Source of the DNA: Rhodanobacter sp. FW104-R8
Lineage (GTDB): Bacteria; Pseudomonadota; Gammaproteobacteria; Xanthomonadales; Rhodanobacteraceae
Length of the DNA stretch: 64,000 bases
Direction: 5' to 3'
Assembly: GCF_001617365.1 (NCBI RefSeq)
Contig: NZ_LVJR01000019.1
Location: 33,260 to 97,259, forward strand
Numbering within the stretch: the first letter of the stretch is position 1; each line of letters begins with the position of its first letter. The translations under genes and the position numbers were made by a program. The notes beneath the pieces were generated by a model. It saw only the letters and a list, made by a program, of their open reading frames with translations, had not been told where the DNA came from and ran no database searches. Below, in pieces: positions 9,472-20,511 of this stretch.

Positions 9472-10506
9472 TCAGCCCCAGGAGCAGACCACCTTGCCGC
9501 ACTTGCCCGCGTCCATCAGGTCGAAGCCCTTCTGGAAGTCGTCGATGCGGATCTGGTGGGTGAGCACCTTCTGCAGCGGGAACCCGGTCAGCACCATCTG
9601 GGTCATCTTGTACCAGGTCTCGTACATGCGCCGGCCGTAGATGCCCTGCAGGGTGAGGCCCTTGAAGATCACCTTGTCCCAGTCGATGCCGGCGCCCTTG
9701 GGCTGGATGCCGAGCAGGGCGATCTTGCCGCCGTGGTACATGCAGTCGAGCATGTCGTTGAACGCGCGCGGGTTGCCGCTCATCTCCAGGCCCACGTCGA
9801 AGCCTTCCATGTGCAGGTCCTTCATCACGTCCCGGAGCGACTGGTTGGTGACGTTGACCACCCGCGTGGCGCCCATCTCGGCGGCCAGCTTCAGGCGGTA
9901 GTCGTTGACGTCGGTGACCACCACGTTGCGTGCGCCCACGTGCTTGGCGATGCCGGCGGCGATGATGCCGATCGGGCCGGCGCCGGTGATCAGCACGTCC
10001 TCGCCGATCAGGTCGAACTCCAGCGCGCAGTGCGCGGCGTTGCCGTAGGGGTCGAAAAACGCGGCCAGCTCGGACGGGATCTGGTCGGGGATCGGCCACA
10101 GGTTCGAGGCCGGCATGGTCATGTACTCGGCGAACGCGCCGTTGCGGTTCACGCCGATGCCGATGGTGTTCGGGCACAGGTGCTGGCGGCCGGCGCGGCA
10201 GTTGCGGCAGTGGCCGCATACGATGTGGCCCTCGGCCGAGACGCGGTCGCCGACCTTGTAGCCGGTCACGCCCGGGCCGATCTCCACGATGCGGCCGACG
10301 AACTCGTGGCCGATGGTCAGGCCGGGCTTGATCGTGCGCTGGCTCCACTCGTCCCACTTGTAGATGTGCAGGTCGGTGCCGCAGATCGCGGTCTTCTCGA
10401 TCTTGATCAGCACCTCGTTCGGGCCGACCTCGGGCAGCGGCACGTCTTCCATCCAGATGCCCTGCTCGGGCTTGCGCTTGACCAGGGCTTTCATCGTCTG
10501 CGGCAT
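9472..10506 (-). CDS. tdh: L-threonine 3-dehydrogenase
   Basis: The product is 344 residues, a zinc-dependent medium-chain dehydrogenase oxidising L-threonine to 2-amino-3-oxobutyrate with NAD+, which Kbl then cleaves. The catalytic zinc motif [21 protein letters not shown], the four-Cys structural zinc loop ([15 protein letters not shown]) and the Rossmann motif [18 protein letters not shown] are all visible and track E. coli Tdh closely. The ATG at 10506 has GGAAA about seven bases upstream; the E. coli-like start MKAL would be four codons later. Confidence 0.96.
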   Translation of the reverse strand: MPQTMKALVKRKPEQGIWMEDVPLPEVGPNEVLIKIEKTAICGTDLHIYKWDEWSQRTIKPGLTIGHEFVGRIVEIGPGVTGYKVGDRVSAEGHIVCGHCRNCRAGRQHLCPNTIGIGVNRNGAFAEYMTMPASNLWPIPDQIPSELAAFFDPYGNAAHCALEFDLIGEDVLITGAGPIGIIAAGIAKHVGARNVVVTDVNDYRLKLAAEMGATRVVNVTNQSLRDVMKDLHMEGFDVGLEMSGNPRAFNDMLDCMYHGGKIALLGIQPKGAGIDWDKVIFKGLTLQGIYGRRMYETWYKMTQMVLTGFPLQKVLTHQIRIDDFQKGFDLMDAGKCGKVVCSWG

Positions 10507-10572
10507 GGGAATTTCCGTGGGAAGAGGGCGGGGAAACGGCCATTATAGGAGGCGGGGCAGGCTGCCGCCTTC

Positions 10573-10629
10573 GTGCAGTGCAGCGTTGCCGCGCCGGCTG
10601 CTTCAATCTAAGGTTGCAAATTTCTTCGA
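10573..10629 (+). promoter_or_regulatory. shared upstream element, copy A
   Basis: A 57-bp stretch beginning GTGCAGTGCAGCGTTGCCG and containing TCTAAGGTTGCAA is repeated, with about ten differences, ahead of the next gene (12918-12974). It lies 20-76 bp before the ATG at 10649 and is probably promoter or operator sequence duplicated with its gene start. Confidence 0.6.
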
Positions 10630-10648
10630 CCAGCTGCAGGAGAAACGC

Positions 10649-12796
10649 ATGCGCTTCAAGACGACAGGCCTCACGACGACCGCAGCTGCCGATCCGAGGC
10701 TGCTGTTGCCCGCCGTCGTTTCCTCGCTGCGTCGCCGATGGGTGGCGCTGCTGGCCGTCGCGCTGTTGGCGGTGCCGGCGGTATCGCCGGCGCTGGCTAC
10801 CGATCGGGCCGCGTCGGCGCCGCTGCAGTTCCGCATCGCCGAAGGGCGCATCGAGAATGCGTTCTATCAGGATGGCGACATCGCCGCCCACCTCTTGCTC
10901 AGCTCCGGCAACAAGCCGCGCGTGCTGGTGGCGTTCCCGGCCGGCGACAGCGGCGCGGGCGTGTGGTTCGAGCCGACCGTCGCGCCGGTGCGCTGGACGC
11001 TGGGCGAGGTGAAGGGGGAACACCGCATGGTCGACGGCCACGCCTGGAACGGCATCGTCGCCGAGGCCAGCGTCGCGGCCGATGAGCTGGTGCTGAAGGA
11101 CGCGGTGCTGGGCAGCGTCCGCGTGCTGCGCGACTACCAGCTCGGCCAGGGCTATCCGCCACAGACCGCCGCGGTGCCGCAGCTGTCGGAGCGCTCCGCC
11201 CAATGGCGGCGCAATCGGCTGGACGGCGCGCCGGGCTATGCCATTGCGCTGAGCACGGACAACGGCCGCTTTCAGCGCGATGGCAGCCGCATCCTGCTGC
11301 GCCCGAACCGCGCGGGCGAGCCGCTGCACCTGCGCATCGAGGCGAGCACCGGCGAGACCCCATTGACGCCGTTCACCAACCTGCTCAACGAGCATGCGCG
11401 GGCCGACGTGCGCAGCCGCCAGGCGTTGCAGTTCCTCAGCTACCGCGAGAAGTTCCTCGCCGGCTCCTGGCGCTTCGATACCTATTTCGGCCGCGACACG
11501 CTGATGTCGCTGCGCCTGCTGATGCCGGTGCTGCAGCCGGCCGCGGTCGACGCCGGCATCGCCTCGGTGCTGGCGCGGCTCTCGCCCGACGGTCAGGTCG
11601 CGCATGAGGAAGGCATCGGCGAATTCGCGGTGCTGCAGCATCTCAAGGAACAGGGCAAGCCGTCGGCCAAGCCCATCTACGACTATGTGATGGTCGACGA
11701 CGACTACATGCTGCCGCCGGTCGCCGCCGCGTGGCTGCTGGAAGACCCACGCGGCCGCGCTGGCGCCCGTGCGTTCCTGGCCGGCAAGGTCGACGGGCAA
11801 CGCCATGGCGATGCGCTGGCGCGCAACCTGCTGTTCGTCGCCGCCAGCAGCGAAGCCTTCGCGCGCAAGCCGGTGTACGCGAACCTGATCGCGCTCAAGC
11901 CGAACAGCCCGGTGGGGCAGTGGCGCGACAGCAACGAGGGCATCGGCCGCGGTCGTTATCCCTACGACGTCAACACGGTCTGGATGCCTGCCGCGTTGCG
12001 CGCGATCGGCGAATTCCTCGATGCCGGCCTGCTGGACGATTACACCACGCCGGCGCAGCGCGAACGCCTGCGCTCGGCTGCATCGGGCGCCGGCGGCTGG
12101 GAACAGCACGCCAGTGCCCTGTTCGCGGTGCATCTGCCCAGGGAGCGCGCCGCGCAGCAGGTGCGTGACTATGCCAGACAGATCGGTGTGCCGGACGCGC
12201 CGGCCCTGAAGGCGCTGGACGACTCCGCCCTCGAATTTCCCGCCATTTCGCTGGACGCCCAGGGCCACCCGGTCCCGGTACTGCACTCGGACGAGGGTTT
12301 TCGCCTGCTGTTCGGCCGGCCGGATGCGGCCGTGCTGGATCGCGACGTCGGCAATCTGATGCGGCCGTTCCCGGCCGGCCTGATGACCGATGCGGGGATG
12401 CTGGTCGCCAATCCCGCCTACGCCGGTCGCGACGTATGGTCGCGCTTCGGCAACAACGCCTACCACGGCACCGTGATCTGGGCCTGGCAGCAGGCGGTGA
12501 TGGCGGCCGGCCTGCGACGCCAGCTCGCCCGCAGCGATCTGCCTGCGACCACCCGTACCCATCTGGCCGAGGCGCAAGCGCGTCTGTGGCGGGCCATCTG
12601 CGCCGCCGATGCGGTGCGCACCTCGGAGTTGTGGTCGTGGTCGTATGTCGGCGGGCATTACCGGATCGAGCCGTTCGGCGCCGAGGGCGCGCACGAGGAC
12701 GAATCCAACGCCGCCCAGCTGTGGAGCACCGTATTCCTGGCGCTGCCGCCGCCGGAAATCGCGGCGGGCGCGGCCGCAGAGAAGCCCTGCCGGTGA
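10649..12796 (+). CDS. predicted exported protein, glycosidase-like (six-hairpin-type), function unassigned
   Basis: The product is 715 residues. The basic N-terminus and a hydrophobic stretch (VALLAVALLAVPAVSPALA, about residues 33-51) suggest export. Downstream are a beta-rich N-terminal half and an alpha-helical second half with DTYFGRDTLMSLRLLMPVL, VDDDYMLPPVAAAWLLED, NTVWMPAALRAI and, near the end, ELWSWSYVGGHYRIEPFGAE. The acidic/aromatic motifs spaced along helices resemble (alpha/alpha)6 glycoside hydrolases, especially the GRDT segment of debranching-type enzymes, but I cannot assign a family. The ATG at 10649 is supported because both the upstream element and the first codons are shared with the next gene; the frame is open further upstream without support. 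Confidence 0.7.
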   Translation: MRFKTTGLTTTAAADPRLLLPAVVSSLRRRWVALLAVALLAVPAVSPALATDRAASAPLQFRIAEGRIENAFYQDGDIAAHLLLSSGNKPRVLVAFPAGDSGAGVWFEPTVAPVRWTLGEVKGEHRMVDGHAWNGIVAEASVAADELVLKDAVLGSVRVLRDYQLGQGYPPQTAAVPQLSERSAQWRRNRLDGAPGYAIALSTDNGRFQRDGSRILLRPNRAGEPLHLRIEASTGETPLTPFTNLLNEHARADVRSRQALQFLSYREKFLAGSWRFDTYFGRDTLMSLRLLMPVLQPAAVDAGIASVLARLSPDGQVAHEEGIGEFAVLQHLKEQGKPSAKPIYDYVMVDDDYMLPPVAAAWLLEDPRGRAGARAFLAGKVDGQRHGDALARNLLFVAASSEAFARKPVYANLIALKPNSPVGQWRDSNEGIGRGRYPYDVNTVWMPAALRAIGEFLDAGLLDDYTTPAQRERLRSAASGAGGWEQHASALFAVHLPRERAAQQVRDYARQIGVPDAPALKALDDSALEFPAISLDAQGHPVPVLHSDEGFRLLFGRPDAAVLDRDVGNLMRPFPAGLMTDAGMLVANPAYAGRDVWSRFGNNAYHGTVIWAWQQAVMAAGLRRQLARSDLPATTRTHLAEAQARLWRAICAADAVRTSELWSWSYVGGHYRIEPFGAEGAHEDESNAAQLWSTVFLALPPPEIAAGAAAEKPCR

Positions 12797-12917
12797 TTCT
12801 TCCCGACACCGGCGCCGCAGTGGCCGAAGGGCACCGGCCATGATCGGTGGCGGGTCCGTCCGTGCGATACGCGGTCCAAGTGGGCCATCCACAGCGTGAC
12901 GCCATCCCCGCGACGCT

Positions 12918-12974
12918 GTGCAGTGCAGCGTTGCCGGGCCGGTCGCTTCGTTCTAAGGTCGCAAGTTTATGCGA
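12918..12974 (+). promoter_or_regulatory. shared upstream element, copy B
   Basis: This is the copy of the 10573-10629 element ahead of the first S46 peptidase. The first 19 bases are identical, then GCCGG, GCTTC, TCTAAGGT, GCAA and TTT are conserved. The ATG follows 36 bp after TCTAAGGT, almost as in copy A (34 bp). Confidence 0.6.
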
Positions 12975-12995
12975 TCACCCAAAGGGGAAAAACGA

Positions 12996-15149
12996 ATGCG
13001 CTTGAAGACGATGGGCCTGGCGGTGGCGATGATGCTGGCCCCGGCGGCACAGGCCGATGAAGGCATGTGGATGCCTTCCCAGTTGCCGGATATCGCCAGG
13101 CAACTGCGCAGCGCCGGTTTCCGCGGCATCCCGGCCGACCTGGCCGATCTCACCAGGGCGCCGCTCAATGCGGTGGTCAAGGTCGGCGGCGCCACCGGCG
13201 CCTTCGTCAGCGACCAGGGCCTGGTGCTGACCAACCACCACGTCGCGTTCGGGGTGATCCAGTACAACAGCAACGCGCAGCGCAACCTGATCGAGCAGGG
13301 CTACGTGGCGGCCGACCGCGGCGAGGAGCTGCCGGCCAACCCGGACTTCCGCCTGCGCGTCACCGTCGGCTTCGACCAGGTCACCGACCAGGTGCTGGCC
13401 CATGCCCGCGGCAAGACCGGGCGCGCCTACTACGACGCGGTGGACGCGGCGAGCAAGGCGCTGGTCGCCGCGTGCGAGCACGAGGACGGCATGCGCTGCA
13501 GCGTCGCCACCATGTTCTACGGTCGCGACTTCTACCTGGTGAAGCAGCTGGAGCTGCGCGACGTGCGGCTGGTCTACGCGCCGCCGCGCGCGATCGGCAA
13601 CTACGGCGACGAGGTGGACAACTTCGTGTGGCCGCGCCATAGCGGCGACTTCACCGTGCTGCGCGCCTACGTCGGTCCGGACGGCAAGCCGGCGGATTAC
13701 TCGAAGGACAACCGGCCGTACACGCCGCCGGCGCACCTGCAGATCGCCCGCGAAGGCGTCAACGCCGGCGACTACGTGATGCTGGCCGGCTATCCCGGCA
13801 TCACCTACCGCCACCGCAGCGCCGCCGAGTTCGCCGACCAGGTGCAATGGCGCCTGCCCGCGTCGGTGGCGGCGATGAAGCAACTGCAGGACGTGATCGA
13901 GGACGCCGGCGAGAAGGACGCACAGGCGAAGGTCCGCTACGCCTCGCAGCTGCAGTCGCTGAAGAACGGCATCAAACGCTTCAGCGGCGAGCTGGACGGC
14001 CTGCAGCGCAGCGATGCAGTTGCGGTGCGGCAGCAGGACGAGGCAGCGATGCTGGCCTGGCTGGACGGCCAGGGCACGGCGAAGGCGCTGCGCCCGCAGA
14101 TCAACGCGGCGATGGCGCTGATCGCCGGCGGCAACGCCACCCGCGAGCGCGACCTGCTGCTCGGCCTGATCCAGTCGCAGACCCAGCTGCTGCGCTCGGC
14201 GCTGCGCCTGCAGCGGCTGGCGCACGAGCGCGCCAAACCCGACGCCGAACGCGAGAACGGCTACCAGCAGCGCGACGAGGAACTGATCGTCAGCGGCCTG
14301 CGCCAGGTCCAGCGTCGCTACGATCCGGTCGTCGAGAAGCGCCTGCTGGGCGCGCTGCTGGCCCGCTACCAGCAGCTGCCCGCCGCGCAGCATGTGGCCG
14401 AGTTCGATGCCGCGTTCGGCCGCACTGCGGCCGAGCTGGCGGCCACGCTGGATCGCGTCTACGCCACCACCCGGCTGGGTGACGAGGCGCAGCGCCTGCG
14501 CTGGATGGACGCCGATGCCGCGGCATTGGCCGCTACCGACGACAGCCTGCTGCAACTGGCGGCGAAGCTGCAGCCGGCGCTGCTGCGCATCGACGACGAG
14601 CGCAAGGCGCGCGAAGGCGAGTTGCTTCGCCTGCGCCCGGCCTACATGCAGGCGCTGATCGCCTATCGCCAGCAGCAGAATCGCGCGGTCTACCCGGATG
14701 CGAATTCCACCCTGCGCGTGAGCTACGGCAAGGTCACGCCATTGCGAGCACGCGACGCGGTCGGCTACGAGCCGCTGACCAGCACCGCCGGCATCGTCGA
14801 GAAGAACACCGGCACGGCGCCGTTCGATGCGCCCAAGCCGCTGCTCGACGCAATCGCCAAGGGTGACTACGCCGGCTACCTGGACCCGAAGTCCGGCACC
14901 ATGCCGGTGAACTTCCTCAGCAACCTCGACACCACCGGCGGCAACTCCGGCTCGCCGGTGCTCAACGCCAAGGGCGAACTGGTCGGCCTCAACTTCGACA
15001 GCAACTGGGAAGCGGTCAGCGCGAGCTGGATGTTCGACCCGCGCTACAAGCGCGCGATCCACGTCGACCTGCGCTACATGCGCTGGCTGATGGACAAGGT
15101 CTATCCCGCGCCGTGGCTGCTGCAGGAACTGGGCGTGCCGGCGCGCTGA
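12996..15149 (+). CDS. S46 family dipeptidyl-peptidase, exported (Ser at the S1 specificity position)
   Basis: The product is 717 residues. A signal peptide (AVAMMLAPAAQA) precedes DEGMWMPSQLP, the usual mature start of S46 (DPP7/DPP11) enzymes. The catalytic His is in LTNHHVAFG and the catalytic Ser is S651 in GGNSGSPV; the Asp lies in the YGDEVDNFVWPRHSGDF region. Eighteen residues after the Ser, where known DPP7 enzymes have Gly and DPP11 enzymes Arg, this protein has Ser669, so its P1 preference may differ. S46 enzymes remove dipeptides from peptide N-termini in the periplasm. The ATG at 12996, behind AAAGGGGA, is preferred over 12969. A paralogue follows. Confidence 0.92.
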   Translation: MRLKTMGLAVAMMLAPAAQADEGMWMPSQLPDIARQLRSAGFRGIPADLADLTRAPLNAVVKVGGATGAFVSDQGLVLTNHHVAFGVIQYNSNAQRNLIEQGYVAADRGEELPANPDFRLRVTVGFDQVTDQVLAHARGKTGRAYYDAVDAASKALVAACEHEDGMRCSVATMFYGRDFYLVKQLELRDVRLVYAPPRAIGNYGDEVDNFVWPRHSGDFTVLRAYVGPDGKPADYSKDNRPYTPPAHLQIAREGVNAGDYVMLAGYPGITYRHRSAAEFADQVQWRLPASVAAMKQLQDVIEDAGEKDAQAKVRYASQLQSLKNGIKRFSGELDGLQRSDAVAVRQQDEAAMLAWLDGQGTAKALRPQINAAMALIAGGNATRERDLLLGLIQSQTQLLRSALRLQRLAHERAKPDAERENGYQQRDEELIVSGLRQVQRRYDPVVEKRLLGALLARYQQLPAAQHVAEFDAAFGRTAAELAATLDRVYATTRLGDEAQRLRWMDADAAALAATDDSLLQLAAKLQPALLRIDDERKAREGELLRLRPAYMQALIAYRQQQNRAVYPDANSTLRVSYGKVTPLRARDAVGYEPLTSTAGIVEKNTGTAPFDAPKPLLDAIAKGDYAGYLDPKSGTMPVNFLSNLDTTGGNSGSPVLNAKGELVGLNFDSNWEAVSASWMFDPRYKRAIHVDLRYMRWLMDKVYPAPWLLQELGVPAR

Positions 15150-15199
15150 ATGTCGCAGGCATGACTTGCGGCATATGCCGCGGTCGCCCGGCTCGGGCA

Positions 15200-15219
15200 T
15201 AAGTCGCAAGTTATTGCGT
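15200..15219 (+). promoter_or_regulatory. partial upstream element, copy C
   Basis: TAAGTCGCAAGTTATTGCG resembles the 3' half of copies A and B (TAAGGTCGCAAGTTTATGCG in B) and lies 46-65 bp before the GTG start of the second S46 peptidase. Confidence 0.45.
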
Positions 15220-15264
15220 CACCGTTGCCGGCCTCCCACGGCCGGCTTTCATCAGGAGATTCCC

Positions 15265-17427
<2,163 letters not shown>

Positions 17428-17447
17428 GCCGCTCGTTCGCGCGACCA

Positions 17448-17478
17448 CGAAGGCCCGCGCCGGCGACGCGGGCCTTCG
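17448..17478 (+). terminator. hairpin downstream of the second S46 peptidase
   Basis: CGAAGGCCCGCG and CGCGGGCCTTCG form a perfect 12-bp stem around a 7-nt loop, 21 bases after the stop codon. No U-run follows. Confidence 0.7.
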
Positions 17479-17489
17479 CATATGCGGGC

Positions 17490-17563
17490 GTAGGAGCGCA
17501 CCCTGTGCGCGAATGCTTTTAGTCAGGTTACGAAGAGCATTCGCGCACAGGGTGCGCTCCTAC
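17490..17563. repeat. palindromic intergenic repeat, family B
   Basis: Arms beginning GTAGGAGCGCACCCTGTGCG and ending with its inverse give a stem of about 30 bp around a short loop (TTTTAGTCAGGTTAC region). A second copy with nearly identical arms lies at 43427-43499. It sits between the S46 gene and miaA. Confidence 0.85.
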
Positions 17564-17594
17564 ACGGTGGCGTTGCACCATTTACACTGGCCCG

Positions 17595-18563
17595 ATGCCG
17601 CTCGACACCCGTCCCCTCGCCATCTTCCTGATGGGCCCCACCGCCTCCGGCAAGACCGCCCTGGCGTGCGAGCTGAGCGAGCGGTTTCCGCTGGACCTGG
17701 TCAGCGTCGACTCGGCGCTGGTCTACCGCGGCATGGACATCGGCACGGCGAAGCCCGATCCGGCGACCCTGGCGCGTTATCCACACGCGTTGGTTGACAT
17801 CCGCGATCCCGGCCAGCCGTATTCGGCGGCGGATTTCCGCGCCGACGCGCTGCCGGTGATGCAGCGCATCAGCGCACGGGGCAGGGTGCCGCTGCTGGTC
17901 GGCGGTACCGGGCTGTACTTTCGCGCGTTGCAGCAGGGGCTGTCCGATTTGCCGGAGGCCGACCCGGCGACCCGCGCACGACTGGCTGCCGAGGCAGGGC
18001 AACTCGGCTGGCCGGCCATGCATGTGCGGCTGGCGCGCCTCGACCCGGTCGCCGCCGGCCGGATCGGTTGCAACGACGTGCAACGCCTGCAGCGCGCACT
18101 GGAAGTGATCGAACTGACCGGCCGGCCGCTGTCCGAACTGCAACGCGGCGGCGCGGCAATGCACTTCCCGTGGCGCGTGCTGAAGCTGGCGCTGCTGCCG
18201 GCCGACCGGCAGGTTTTGCACGATCGTATCGCCCGGCGCTTCGACGCCATGCTGGCGGAAGGCTTCCTGGACGAGGTGCGCGCGCTGCGCGCGCGCGGCG
18301 ACCTGCACGCCGACCTGCCCGCGATCCGCGCGGTCGGCTACCGGCAGGCGTGGGAGCATCTGGATGGCCAGACCGACGCGGCCGGGTTCCGCGACCGCGC
18401 CATCTTCGCCACCCGCCAGCTGGCCAAGCGGCAGATCACCTGGTTGCGCAGCGAGGTCGGTGCCCGGCTGTTCGACCCGGACCAGCCCGGCCTGGCCGCC
18501 TGCGGCGCCACCGCGGTGCAGCTGTTTCTGGGCCAACCGGGCCTGCCAAGCCTGCCAGCGTGA
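17595..18563 (+). CDS. miaA: tRNA dimethylallyltransferase
   Basis: The product is 322 residues. MiaA transfers a dimethylallyl group to N6 of A37 in tRNAs reading UNN codons. The P-loop GPTASGKT (residues 14-21), the [16 protein letters not shown] motif, [10 protein letters not shown] and the C-terminal AVGYRQAW...KRQITWLR are all typical. It is followed by hfq, the usual arrangement in gammaproteobacteria, although the mutL and amiB genes that often precede it are absent. Confidence 0.96.
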   Translation: MPLDTRPLAIFLMGPTASGKTALACELSERFPLDLVSVDSALVYRGMDIGTAKPDPATLARYPHALVDIRDPGQPYSAADFRADALPVMQRISARGRVPLLVGGTGLYFRALQQGLSDLPEADPATRARLAAEAGQLGWPAMHVRLARLDPVAAGRIGCNDVQRLQRALEVIELTGRPLSELQRGGAAMHFPWRVLKLALLPADRQVLHDRIARRFDAMLAEGFLDEVRALRARGDLHADLPAIRAVGYRQAWEHLDGQTDAAGFRDRAIFATRQLAKRQITWLRSEVGARLFDPDQPGLAACGATAVQLFLGQPGLPSLPA

Positions 18564-18697
18564 CCCCGCGCACTTGCGCGGCGCGAAAATCTCCTTTCAT
18601 CAATCATTTGAAAGCAGCTAACATCCCGTTACATGTTGGGCCGGGGCGCCATCGGCGTTTTTTCTCCGGTCTGTCCGAGGCAAGGGGAGAACAAGAA

Positions 18698-18985
18698 ATG
18701 TCCAAGGGGCAGTCGTTGCAAGACCCGTTTCTGAATGCATTGCGGCGTGAACGCGTGCCGGTAGCCATCTATCTGGTCAACGGCATCAAGTTGCAGGGGA
18801 CGGTGGAATCGTTCGACCAGTTCGTGGTGCTGTTGCGCAACCAGGTGAGCCAGATGGTCTACAAGCACGCCATCTCCACCGTGGTGCCCAGCCGCAACGT
18901 GCGTATCGGCAATGGCCACGAGGGCCACGAAGGCCACGACCATAACGCCGACGCGCTGTCCGCCTCCACCGACGCGGACGCTTGA
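18698..18985 (+). CDS. hfq: RNA chaperone Hfq
   Basis: The product is 95 residues. The Sm1 motif ([27 protein letters not shown]) and Sm2 ([14 protein letters not shown]) are intact. Hfq forms a hexamer that pairs small RNAs with mRNAs. The C-terminal tail is unusual in being His/Gly/Glu-rich ([12 protein letters not shown]). A GGGGAGA ribosome site lies about ten bases before the ATG. It is followed 57 bp later by hflX. Confidence 0.97.
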   Translation: MSKGQSLQDPFLNALRRERVPVAIYLVNGIKLQGTVESFDQFVVLLRNQVSQMVYKHAISTVVPSRNVRIGNGHEGHEGHDHNADALSASTDADA

Positions 18986-19042
18986 TAGACGGGGTGTCAG
19001 CCCGCATGAAGTGGGTCTGCTACCGAAGGACCGTGCCCACTC

Positions 19043-20344
19043 GTGTTTGACCGACAGAAGAAAGGCGACCGCGCCGTGCTGGTGCTGCCGCATACCCGCG
19101 GCGAAGGTGACACGGCGCGGCGCGCGGCGGAGTTCACCGAGCTGGTGAAGTCCGCCGGTGCCGAGGTGCTCGGCGTAGTCAGCGCCCGCGTCGAGGATCC
19201 CAACCCGCGTTACTACATCGGCACCGGCAAGGCCGACGAGGTGGCCGAGGCCGCGCGCGCGCTGGAGGCCGACCTGGTGCTGGTCGACCACGTACTGACC
19301 CCGGTGCAGGAACGCAACCTGGAAAAACACCTGGGCATCCGCGTGGTCGACCGCGCCGGCCTGATCCTGGACATCTTCGCCCAGCGCGCCCGCTCGCACG
19401 AGGGCAAGCTGGAAGTGGAACTGGCCCAGTTGAAGCACCTGGCCACCCGGCTGGTACGCGGCTGGACCCACCTGGACGCCCAGCGCGGCGGCGCCATCGG
19501 CAACCGCGGCCCGGGCGAAACCCAGCTGGAAACCGACCGCCGCCTGCTCGGCGAGCGCGTCAAGATGCTCACCAAGCGGCTGGAGAAGGTGCAGACCCAG
19601 CGCGGCCAGCAGCGTCGTGCGCGCTTGCGCAACACGGTGCCGCGGGTCGCCCTGGTCGGCTATACCAACGCCGGCAAGTCCACCCTGTTCAACGCGCTGA
19701 CCACCGGCGACGTCTACGCCGCCGACCAGTTGTTCGCTACGCTCGACCCCACCGTGCGCAAGCTGGAGGATCTCAGCTGCGGCCCGGCCGTGCTGGCCGA
19801 CACCGTCGGTTTCATCCGCGAGCTGCCGCATGACCTGGTCGCCGCGTTCCGCGCCACCCTGGCCGAGGCGCGCGACGCCGACCTGCTGCTGCACGTCAGC
19901 GACGCCGCCGACGAGGAACGCGAGCGGCTGCACCACATCGTGGACAATGTGCTGGAGGAGATCGACGCCGGCGACGTGCCGCAGCTGCACGTGATGAACA
20001 AGATCGACCTGGCCAGCGCGGAACCGCGGATCGAGCGCGACGGCAACGGCAAGCCGGTGCGGGTCTGGCTGTCCGCCGCCACCGGTGCCGGGCTGGGCCT
20101 GCTGCGGCAGGCGCTGGGCGAGCTGCTCGGCGGCGAGCGGGTGCAGTCGGCGCTGCAGCTACCGCTGTCGGCCGGCCGCCTGCATGCGCGGCTGAAGGCC
20201 GCCGGCGCGATCCGCAACGAGACGGTGGACGAGCACGGTTGGCAATTGCACATCGACGCGCCGCGCAGCGTGATCGCTCCGATCAGCGGCGGCGACGCAG
20301 CCGAGACCCGGCTGCTGCGACAGCTGCTGGCCGTGGCGGAATGA
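19043..20344 (+). CDS. hflX: ribosome-associated GTPase HflX
   Basis: The product is 433 residues with a GTG start. The N-terminal HflX domain (YYIGTGKADEVAEA, QRARSHEGKLEVELAQLKH, RGGAIGNRGPGETQLETDRR) is followed by the GTPase domain with G1 GYTNAGKSTLFN, G3 DTVGFIRELPHDLV and G4 NKID. HflX splits stalled ribosomes under stress in other bacteria. It lies in the conserved hfq-hflX-hflK-hflC order. Confidence 0.96.
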   Translation: MFDRQKKGDRAVLVLPHTRGEGDTARRAAEFTELVKSAGAEVLGVVSARVEDPNPRYYIGTGKADEVAEAARALEADLVLVDHVLTPVQERNLEKHLGIRVVDRAGLILDIFAQRARSHEGKLEVELAQLKHLATRLVRGWTHLDAQRGGAIGNRGPGETQLETDRRLLGERVKMLTKRLEKVQTQRGQQRRARLRNTVPRVALVGYTNAGKSTLFNALTTGDVYAADQLFATLDPTVRKLEDLSCGPAVLADTVGFIRELPHDLVAAFRATLAEARDADLLLHVSDAADEERERLHHIVDNVLEEIDAGDVPQLHVMNKIDLASAEPRIERDGNGKPVRVWLSAATGAGLGLLRQALGELLGGERVQSALQLPLSAGRLHARLKAAGAIRNETVDEHGWQLHIDAPRSVIAPISGGDAAETRLLRQLLAVAE

Positions 20345-20511
20345 CGCCCCGGCGCGAGCCGCGCTCTGCTAGAATCCCCGATGTTTGCGCGGCTGCGGAA
20401 GGCGGCCCGCGCGGCACCCGACAGCTCAGGCTGGATCTTGTGTACAACCCGGTGCAACGCGTGTTCCGGCCGTGGTTGCCGGCCTCCCGACGGCCCCAAG
20501 GAGACTGACTC

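Noticed and set aside
9425..12892. A 1,155-codon minus-strand open frame across tdh and the exported protein
   Set aside because: It spans two genes and both strands' real frames, with shadow-type composition.
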